A stretch of 64,000 nucleotides of DNA from Amoeboaphelidium protococcarum (Eukaryota > Aphelidiomycota > Aphelidea). A program made the translations under genes and the position numbers. Positions 56,781 to 64,000 of this stretch are shown here, one piece after another; position 1 is the first letter of the stretch; each line of letters begins with the position of its first letter. The notes under the pieces are model-generated. The model saw only the letters and a list, made by a program, of their open reading frames with translations, was not told where the DNA came from and ran no database searches. The stretch lies in assembly GCA_023515745.1 (NCBI GenBank), contig JALECJ010000004.1, forward strand, positions 62,001 to 126,000, given 5' to 3'.

Positions 56781-57749
56781 TCATGCTTCCATATCATAAT
56801 CATATTCAAAATAGTCCGGGTCAAAGTGATTAATTCTCACATAACCATCTTCTCCACCACTGGCGAAGCTTTTCCCGTCAGGATTGAAGGCCAGAGTATT
56901 GACTGGACCGAAATGACCCTTGACACGTCCAATTTCCTCAGCAAATACTCTGTGGAAGAAACAAATCTCAAATCTACCAGCCTTGGCGCTAGTAGTAGTC
57001 ACATCTCTAGCCTCTTGACCACCGCCTAGTATCACTTGTTCATAGATTGGTGATAGACACGCACTGTTCAGAGGTCGGTCGCTAGTGTAAGTCTTGACTA
57101 TCTTGAAGTTGATCAGATCCACAATCTTACTAGTCTCATCTTTGGAACTGGTGATCAGATAAGTCTTATCTTTGTACAACTGCATATCAGTAATTGGAGC
57201 ACTGTGAACTTTCAGCGACTTCACCTTCTCTCCACTCGCAGAGTCATAGACGGATAGACTTCCATCTTGATGTGCCAAAATTATAGTTTTACGGAGAGGA
57301 CCCCATCTGGCACTCTAGGCACGCGGACCTTCAATGACTATAGATTTTAGCGCTTCCTCCTGGCCAACCTCATAGATATTAAGAGTAGACGGATTCTATA
57401 GCATTGAATCAGTAAGGATCAAGAACATGGTGTCAGAGTATCCATCGAATTGCGCACACCTGACAGGACTGTTAAACTACCACTTTTATAAAACTTCTCC
57501 AGTCTCTACGCGCCACATAATTGCAGTCTGATCAGCGCTAGAAGTCAATAATCTTGAAGAATCTTAGCTGACCGATAGCGACAGCACGGCACCATTATGA
57601 CCATCAAAAGTACCCAATTACTCTCCATTGTGAGCGTAATATACATTCGGCGACTTGTCCTTGGCAGCAGTAAATAATAGATCGCCATCCTTGTTATAAG
57701 CAATCTAAGTCAAAGGACGTGTGTGTCCATGTAAAATAATTGGTCTCAT
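56781..57749 (-). CDS. EIF3I: Translation initiation factor eIF3 subunit i (WD40)
   Basis: 322 aa, family length. Begins MRPIILHGHTRPLTQIAYNK, the eIF3i start, and continues with WD repeats: GDLLFTAAKD, GTFDGHNGAVLSLSV, SADQTAIMWRVETGE, SSKDETSKIVD and, at the end, GRVKGHFGPVNTLAFNPDG and SGGEDGYVRINHFDPDYFEY. eIF3i is part of the eIF3 b-i-g module on the 40S subunit. UAR Gln codons occur in the first third. UGA stop 56783-56781; start ATG 57749, divergent from the Rrp14 gene. Confidence 0.96.
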
Positions 57750-57972
57750 TTCTATAAATATTTCCCTTCAGTTGTGCTCTTAAGGATGCGGTATTTAAAT
57801 AAGCTAATTAGAACAACTACCTACTTTAGAATAATGCAATGGGAAAGATGAGAAGAATTTGAGAAATTTAGAAAAATGGACGCGACCGATGCGAAGCGCT
57901 TTCAACAGAGAAAATACTTCAAATCTGGTGAAAATTATTGCGGCAATTCGTTGGATTAAATAATCTATAATC

Positions 57973-58968
57973 ATGGATGCAATTGTGGCCTTGTCTGATG
58001 ACATTAATCAGCTGATTGATCTTATTCCAGCCAAGTTTTACATACAGGAGAATGAGCCTCAAGTGCCTAATAGCAAGTACATCTTCAACAAGAAGACTAT
58101 CAAAGAGAACAATCAGACATTTGCGTAGATGAAAAAGTTGTAAAAAACTGCCAAATTAGATCCTGCCATAGATCACTCTACCACTGCCAAGAAAGTCGCG
58201 TAATCTGCTGATGATAGTGGTAATGGTCATGCTGATGATAACAATTTGTAGACAGAGAATGGCGTCAAGTCCGTGTCCTCTTCATCCTAAACTCCTTCAA
58301 TGGAAGAGCTGCGAGCGCGTTTGAATTCAAGAATCGAAGAGTTGAGATCCTAGCGCAAAGCTGATGGTGATAGTAAGAGAAAAAGGCGCCAGAAGGATAA
58401 GAAGGAGCAATCCAGTAAGAAGCAAAAGTCTTCCGGTAACATGTAGAAAGGTGCGCATGCAACGGCTGTGGAGACTACTGCTGCAACAGCGGGCAGCTCT
58501 GCTGAGCAGACATCTTCATCTGTAACAGTGTCCTCTTCATCAGAAGTCGCGTTTAATAAAATAGAAATTGGTGATGGCACAGTGGTAAAGAGTGTTGACC
58601 GTATTGCAAAGGCGTCCAAGAAGCAGAAAATCAATCCAAAGTAGGCGTTAGAGAAGGTGCAAGCACAGGAGACCAAGATCAAGTAGCTTGAGGCAGTTGA
58701 CGCGTAGAAGGCTTCTGAAATGAAAGAGCAGTAGAAATGGAGTACCGTGTTAAAGAAGGCTGATGGATAAAAAGTACAAACTGACGCGAATCTTCTGAAG
58801 AAGTCTGCAAAGAAGCTTGAAAAGCAGAAGCAGAAGAGCAAAAAGGATTGGGATAAGCGGCTTAAGGCTGTGAAGAAGGGTATTGCTATGAAGGCTAAGA
58901 AGCGTCAAGAGAATTTGGACAACCGGAAGGCTTAGAAAAAGACCAAGTCGAAGAAAGGTCGTGAATGA
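57973..58968 (+). CDS. RRP14: Ribosome biogenesis protein Rrp14/SURF6
   Basis: 331 aa, Lys/Gln-rich. The N-terminal helix (INQLIDLIPAKFYIQEN) and PSMEELRARLNSRIEELR match the Rrp14 N-terminal domain. The C-terminal SURF6 domain has KWSTVLKKADGQKVQTDANL followed by the LLKKSAKKLEKQKQKSKKDW segment and KRQENLDNRKAQKK. This nucleolar protein is needed for 60S and 40S subunit assembly. Many TAG/TAA Gln codons. The ATG at 57973 begins MDAIVALSDD. UGA stop 58966-58968. Confidence 0.9.
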
Positions 58969-59321
58969 TATGGGTAAGCCTTCTATAAATTCATACACTA
59001 AGTATTAACAGGGTTTTACACACTACTTTTTTACTACTTCTATTTTTGTTGTATAATTTATAGAGTTTCTGAACCGTCCGTAGTTACAAGTGCTACGATG
59101 GGGCGTACAAAGATAGCTTGTGATCGATCGGTGGCTAAATTTCGATCCCATCTGCCAATTAAAGGGTTTAAAACTACTGCCAGTGACCGTTGTGCAATCT
59201 TTTGTATTACTTCTAATTAAGCAATTGACTTCATGACAATGATGGATTGCCTTTACTTTGCTTATCGTTTATTTATCAATCTGCTGTTAATATAGTAATA
59301 AGTTACAACCAAATTGATAAT
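58969..59321. other. Intergenic, Rrp14 to secreted protein 1
   Basis: AT-rich; nothing recognised. Confidence 0.55.
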
Positions 59322-59822
59322 ATGAAATTGTAGTATACTTTGATTTTGATCACAATGTTGATCTAATACGCGCTAGCTGTTCCAACATTTCATCACATGA
59401 AAAAATTGCTGAAAGGTAAAGGCTGTGGTGACGATGGTGGAAAGTACTCTTCCGGCTCAGGAGCGGGTGCATCAGGTATGGGTGGTAGTGGTGGCGCGAT
59501 GGGTATGTCTGGCCCTTCTTCTGGTGGTAGTGGTGCTGGAATGGGGTCAGGGGGAATGATGGACGCCGGTGCAGGAGCTAGTGCAGATGCTGGTGCAGGT
59601 GCAGGCGCGAGTGCAGGTGCAGACGCCGGTGGTGCAGGTGGTGGTAAGGGTGCGGTTGATGGCGGTGCTCTAGCTCAAGGAATATAGGGAATTGTTGGTT
59701 CGGCTTTATCCGGAGATTGGAGCGGTCTCGCATCTAATATTGGCTCTGTAGCTGACACTGGTACGAATACGGGACTTGGTTCGTCCATAGGTAATATGGT
59801 AGGAAGCTTCTTCCGTCGCTGA
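59322..59822 (+). CDS. Secreted Gly/Ala-rich protein 1, conserved C-terminal block
   Basis: 166 aa. Signal peptide (MKLQYTLILITMLIQYALA), a short basic Lys segment with Cys (HHMKKLLKGKGCG), a Gly/Ala/Ser/Met-rich middle of about 65 residues, and a conserved C-terminal block: GIQGIVGSALSGDWSGLASN, then VADTGTNTGLGSSIGN and an ending FFRR. The Gln of GIQ is TAG (59685-59687), where paralogue 2 has CAA, direct support for the code. First of three tandem same-strand paralogues. No known family recognised; an extracellular matrix, coat or effector role is possible, not shown. Confidence 0.85.
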
Positions 59823-60332
59823 TCGCAAGTCTATGTGAGGCTCTTATCATTTTAAAGCACTAAAATTCTAGTGTTCAAATGACTTGATTTTTGTTAATAT
59901 CATTGATGATTATAATACTTTATGAGAAGAATATTTTGCACAATTATTTCATTTCTTTACGTTCAATAAAGTTGTGTACTCAACAAAGTCTCCAAACGAT
60001 TCCGATTATGCAGGGAGACGTTTCATTGGACATTTCTCAATTAACAACTTAGTTCAAGATTGCTTCAATAATCACATAGTTGGACGCGTTTACCCTGAAA
60101 AGTCTACTTCATGTATTTTGTTGCTGTTATACTGCATGTCTGTGACTGATTGATTGTCGTTGTGATTGACTCAAGCTATTTGTGTTACCGTTGCAGCCAA
60201 TCTGAATACTTCCCCCAAGTGCTTTGTGACACATTCATCAAAACTTTGATAGTACAACCTCCTATCATTAATTGCAATCGTCTCTCTTTCTGCAATTAAT
60301 ATCATCCCCAATAACGCGTATCCTCACTCATA
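59823..60332. other. Intergenic, secreted proteins 1 and 2
   Basis: AATAAAG near 59966. ACGCGT at 60084-60089 and 60314-60319, the latter 14 bp before the ATG. No gene recognised. Confidence 0.5.
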
Positions 60333-60860
60333 ATGAAGGCCTTCTCTTTGATATCCTTTGCTCTTTTGATATCTCTGGTGCTAGTTTCAAACACGGTCGC
60401 CCTGCCTCATTTTTTCATGTCGAAATTGTTCGGCAGTAAATGTGGATTTAAATCAATGTTTGGTAAAGGGTCTTGTCCTGGGGCAGAGGCTGGTGCTTCT
60501 CAAGGCGGTCCAATGGGAACTGCAGGTGCTGGTAGTGGTGTTTCTGTTGGGCCAGGCGGTGAGTTGAGCGGTGCCCCTGGTGGTGGTGCTGCTGCTGCAG
60601 GTGCTAGTGCTGGCGCTAGTGCAGGTGGAGATGCTGGTGCCGGTGGTGCTGGTGCAGGTGGGCCTCTCGATAAGGGAGGTAAGAGTGCAAATGTTGATCC
60701 CGCTGCTCTATCCTCAGGAATTCAAGGAATTGTTGGCTCAGCACTCTCTGGTGATTGGAGTGGCCTTGCATCTAATATAGGAGCTGTTGCAGATACTGGC
60801 ACAAACACCGGTCTTGGCTCATCTATCGGCAATCTAGTCGGTGGATTCTTGCGCAGGTGA
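60333..60860 (+). CDS. Secreted Gly/Ala-rich protein 2
   Basis: 175 aa, no UAR codons. Signal peptide (MKAFSLISFALLISLVLVSN), then a short segment FFMSKLFGSKCGFKSMFGKG with two Cys, a Gly/Ala-rich middle of about 75 residues, and the conserved block GIQGIVGSALSGDWSGLASN, VADTGTNTGLGSSIGN, ending GGFLRR. The C-terminal 45 residues are almost identical to protein 1, while the middle differs in length and order, as expected for repeat-driven drift. UGA stop 60858-60860. AATAAA-type signal about 60900. Confidence 0.87.
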   Translation: MKAFSLISFALLISLVLVSNTVALPHFFMSKLFGSKCGFKSMFGKGSCPGAEAGASQGGPMGTAGAGSGVSVGPGGELSGAPGGGAAAAGASAGASAGGDAGAGGAGAGGPLDKGGKSANVDPAALSSGIQGIVGSALSGDWSGLASNIGAVADTGTNTGLGSSIGNLVGGFLRR

Positions 60861-61432
60861 TGTATGTGTATGGGTGTTCAATATCCTTTTGTGATTTTAA
60901 TAAATATTATGTCAATTTTAGAAGATTTTTACAAGATTAGCCGAAATCGAAATCATTCTATGCAGTGACCTTTAAGATGATTCGAGTCTTTTACCACTTT
61001 GAGCCCTTTCTACTACAGTATATCCGCAGAGTATCAACTAAACGCTTTAGTACGATGTTTGACTGCGCGTTTATAAAAAGCGGGCATCGACACAATCTTC
61101 CTCAAACGCGTCTACAGGTTTATGCAGATTTAGTACTGTTAGTAGACTATTACTATTTTAGAGATCGATAAATCTAACCTGTTACGTCATCTTATAGATA
61201 TGCTACGCGGCCTCATTATCTTGTGACCATTAGAGGATACCTAGACGATATTGTGACTTTGTATTGTTACCGATTGTGGCCCAATCGGTCCAATCAATGT
61301 AGCCAGTGTGACTTGAGTTGCAACAGTACAGTATCAATATAAAAGATCGACCAATTTTTACATTGTATGATTACTTCTCTTTCCCTTCCGACAATCTGTA
61401 CACATATCTCAATATACTGCTCATCTAAAATA
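60861..61432. other. Intergenic, secreted proteins 2 and 3
   Basis: ACGCGT at 61106-61111. No gene recognised; the open plus-strand stretch near 60965-61170 has no recognisable content. Confidence 0.5.
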
Positions 61433-61777
61433 ATGAAATTTTTAAGCATAGTTTTGATATCAATCTTGATTTTATAATCTCTTGCATTGCCATTTGGCTT
61501 CCTCGGGGGTCTACTCGGCGGCAAAGGTGGTGGTTCATTTAAAAGCGGCGGCCTTGGGGGCCTTCTAGGTGGCTTTGGTGGTGGTGGAGGTGGTGGTGGA
61601 GCCGTCAATGGTGGTGCTCTTAGCTCTGGAATTTAAGGTATCGTAAGCTCCGCCATGTCTGGCAACTGGGGCGGTTTAGCCCAGTCAATCGGCTCGGTCG
61701 CTGACACTGGTACAAATTCAGGTATTGGATCTTCCGTTGGGAGTATAGTCTCGTCTTTCTTAGGTGGCGGTGCGTGA
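61433..61777 (+). CDS. Secreted Gly-rich protein 3
   Basis: 114 aa, the shortest of the trio. Signal peptide (MKFLSIVLISILILQSLA), a Gly/Phe/Leu segment (FGFLGGLLGGKGGG), a poly-Gly run, then the conserved block in diverged form: GIQGIVSSAMSGNWGGLAQS, VADTGTNSGIGSSVG, ending SSFLGGGA instead of an RR end. The Gln of GIQ is TAA (61634-61636). It lacks the Cys residues seen in 1 and 2. The same order of parts and adjacent position show shared ancestry. UGA stop 61775-61777. Confidence 0.82.
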
Positions 61778-61875
61778 ATGTCTTTTATGAATTCTTACAT
61801 AAAAATATATATCCTATCTTAAACTAATTTGACGTCGTTTACAATGCATCACACAGTGATGAAACATTTAGATAA

Positions 61876-62596
61876 TCATACTTCATCTGCAGTGACAGGA
61901 TGCTTCAACGGTATCATTGACAGCCTCTGTGGATCACGCCTAAGACTTTTCCTCATATCTACATAATGGAATATCAATTTCATCAATTACAACAACAATG
62001 ACCATAAGGTGATACATGATTGCTAAAATAAAGTCTTACCAAACGCGTCTTCATCGCCACTAGCTGATGAGCCATTAGGATCGATGCAACCAGAGTAGTA
62101 CTGTAAAACGCGGCGATAAACAACATAACCCATTGAGGTATACATCTGTACAGCCACCTTATTACTCACCCTTACAAATAGATCCACAAAGAATCCATCA
62201 TAAAATTCCTACGATACGCATTCCAAGTGGTTCATCAAAGTCTTTGCAACTCCAGTCTTTCTATGGGAGTTCAGAGTGGTCAGCGCGGTGACATGTCCAT
62301 GCCAGTTAGCACCAGTACCTTCAGCCTTACCTAGTACATATCCAGTAATTACGGCAGGCTGTCCGGGTGAGTTCTAAGACATAACTGACGATGACGGTGA
62401 GCACGTCTTATAATTATAAGTGGGCCATCGCAATAAATAAGTCAAATAATACGACAAATTGTAAGTCTCTGTCAGTGGATCAAGATTTCTACACGGTATC
62501 ACCAATGACATGATATAAAATACATGTACGAATTGAAGCATACATTTTTGATATTCCGAACAGATCTGTAGCCTATAACTCTCTCAGACAACTCAT
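61876..62596 (-). CDS. NAA20: N-terminal acetyltransferase NatB catalytic subunit, three exons
   Basis: Exons 62596-62544, 62488-62040 and 61958-61876 give 585 nt, 194 aa. Product features: MSCLRELQATDLFGISKINL start, DPLTETYNLSYY, LLRWPTY, VLGKAEG, WHGHVTALTTLNSHRKTGVA (acetyl-CoA loop), FFVDLFVRVSNKVAVQMYTS, MGYVVYRRV, DEDAFDMRKSLRRD and a C-terminal PLKHPV. Both introns are needed to restore the conserved NLDPLTETY junction and the DEDA(F/Y)DMRK junction. NatB acetylates Met-Asp/Glu/Asn/Gln N-termini on nascent chains with Naa25. A Ser-rich insert (CSPSSSVMSQNSPGQ) lies between WPTY and the GNAT core. UGA stop 61878-61876. Confidence 0.93.
61959..62039 (-). other. NAA20 intron 2 (81 nt)
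   Basis: GTAAGA donor and TTATGTAG acceptor on the minus strand. Splicing turns an otherwise foreign 27-codon insert into the conserved AFDMRKSL sequence. Confidence 0.88.
62489..62543 (-). other. NAA20 intron 1 (55 nt)
   Basis: GTATGC donor and CCGTGTAG acceptor on the minus strand. Joining gives ISKINLDPLTE, the conserved N-terminal junction of NAA20. Confidence 0.88.
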
Positions 62597-63270
62597 TCTA
62601 AAATATTCGTTGTAAGCGATAGTTTATACAGTATTGATCTTCGACGATGAAAAAAGAGAGGAAGTGCAAGGCGAATGCAAAGTTCAATACAAAATATCTA
62701 TTATACAAATTAGTTCCAAGTCAATTATAAGAGGAAGGCTGGATATTCAAGGCATCCGCAAAGCGTTTATTCTTCACCATGACGCGTTGAGATTCCAGCT
62801 ATTGGTCCAAAGGATTCTATGCAGAGTCCGCTTATACTAATTACCGCTTCAATTATGCACGCAATTATTTCACCTATTCATCAATTTATGCTTCATTCAA
62901 TGTCCCCTCATCTTCTAATTACTCTCTTAATTCAACACATTTAAGCTCTATATTCCTCTTTCGCTCGTGCTCCAACAGGTCACTATTGGTGGTGTCGCGT
63001 TTAACTATTTGCGATTTCGAATCTTGAGCATTTTAAATTGACTTGTGATATGGAGAATGTCGAGGCTTCAGATTAGACAGATTCTTCTGAACATGCCCAC
63101 TAGTGCCAGTACCTCTCGGAGTTGGCAGGCCTATACCGTTATACATGACAGAATATTTAATTATAATTTACGATTTTGAATCAAATGAATGAAAAGAAGA
63201 CGATGTCGATCCCATCAATTGTTAAGTAGCAGCAAGCAATAATAATAAAGCATTCATAGTTGCATTTAAT
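62597..63270. other. Intergenic, NAA20 to the edge gene
   Basis: ACGCGT at 62782-62787, about 185 bp upstream of NAA20. A 32-codon plus-strand frame (63050-63148, [15 protein letters not shown]) is open but too short to support. Confidence 0.45.
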
Positions 63271-64000
63271 TCATTTTCCATTCTAACCAAATGACATCAC
63301 ATACTCTCTGTTCATACCGCGATCTTCAATAAAGTAGACTTGTACTGCAACGAGAACTGTTACTTGCCAATGATCAGGCTTTCCACGCATGTATTTCAAT
63401 GAAAAGAACACCCAGAAGAAGGTAAAGCCCAACTGGCTTAACGTATTCTTCACACTTGGCTTCAAGTACTGCCACTGGGGCTTTTAGTACCCATACTGGC
63501 GCTCCATGGCGTCCCAGCGCATTTTATCCTCAAAATAAGTATCATTCAACTGGTTAACTCCATTTCCGGCGCGATAAGTGATTAGTTCATAGAAATGAGC
63601 ACGCGGATCTTCATGAGACAGGAGATTTGTCAGATGCTTTATAAGTAGAAGATTGTACTCTTGTTGGGTGATGCAGCCAAGTTGCAGCAACCACCTACTG
63701 CCATAATCAAAGCGGTACCATTGATAACCTTTAAGAAGTGATTCCAGACATTATACTTTTACTATTGGAGTTAAATGATCCTGAAGAGAGAAATAATCAC
63801 ACAATTTACGCAAATACTTCACGTCATTATCACTGCTATCAGCTTGATCTAGTGCCATGGCGAAAATCTCTATAAACCCATACTTTATTATTGCCTCACG
63901 TAACAGGCCATACTTCTCGTATGATAATACTTTGCGAGGTAAAGGCTTTCCGCTGCGCATAAATTTACAAAACTGTTCAGACACTGCAGACACCAACTAC
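63271..64000 (-). CDS. Unidentified protein, C-terminal part, two hydrophobic segments
   Basis: Frame open from the window edge to UGA at 63273-63271, about 242 residues, with UAR Gln codons; the N-terminus lies beyond 64000. The visible part is helical: charged stretches (PLPRKVLSYEKYGLLREAII, AHFYELITYRAG), then two hydrophobic segments near the end (LSQLGFTFFWVFFSL and WQVTVLVAVQVYFI), suggesting membrane association, and a short polar tail. The regular amino-acid use over 240 codons makes a real gene very likely. I do not recognise the family. Confidence 0.75.

Noticed and set aside
59078..59180. tRNA-like segment with TTCGATCCC
   Set aside because: No acceptor or anticodon stem could be paired.

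Overview
Eukaryotic, gene-dense nuclear DNA from a protist that reads UAA and UAG as glutamine and uses UGA as its only stop. Read that way, about two dozen otherwise fragmented reading frames join into full-length, recognisable proteins. UAR codons fall on invariant Gln positions, for example in NDUFS7 at 6115-6117, in eIF2-gamma at 31226 and 31232, and in the DEAD-box ELAxQI motif at 22702-22704. A tRNA gene at 51042-51114 carries a UUA anticodon, as expected for a UAA-reading tRNA-Gln. The gene set is opisthokont-like: a GATOR2 MIOS homologue, an ADAM protease with a disintegrin domain, an Ariadne ligase, a mating-type-like HMG box, NPC1 and TKL receptor kinases. With the code, this suggests an aphelid-like relative of fungi; that is inference, and other UAR=Gln lineages are not excluded.

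Layout. 1-5.2 kb: 3' part of an intact-looking Ty3/gypsy retrotransposon (gag, an in-frame UGA, pol, 3' LTR), then a solo LTR in inverted orientation. 5.2-6.9 kb: a small ORF cut by the LTR, mitochondrial NDUFS7 and tRNA-Leu(CAG). 6.9-13 kb: gene-poor accessory segment with a Fanzor (eukaryotic TnpB) gene and a tRNA-Leu(AAG). 13-17 kb: MYND protein and receptor kinase 1. 17-43 kb: mostly housekeeping genes (NPC1, Dbp2/DDX5 helicase, eL24, SMC6, HMG-box factor, eIF2-gamma, ADAM, AP endonuclease, MIOS, VWA-like membrane protein, Ariadne RBR ligase). 43.5-50.2 kb: two more receptor kinases of the same family in tandem. 50.2-51.1 kb: a hAT-like MITE and the UUA tRNA. 51.4-59 kb: PEBP, YME1-type protease, a small surface protein, eIF3i and Rrp14/SURF6. 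59.3-61.8 kb: three tandem small secreted Gly/Ala-rich paralogues with one conserved C-terminal block. 61.9-64 kb: NAA20 with two short GT-AG introns, and the 3' end of an unidentified gene.

Most genes are intronless with short spacers. Clear introns (55 and 81 nt) are in NAA20, and a 47-nt one is likely in the Fanzor gene. With one stop codon, chance ORFs of around 90 codons are common, so ORF length alone was not taken as evidence. Most notable: the Fanzor gene, the code with its cognate tRNA, a gag-pol junction with a UGA-CUA readthrough context, the secreted trio and the receptor-kinase family.
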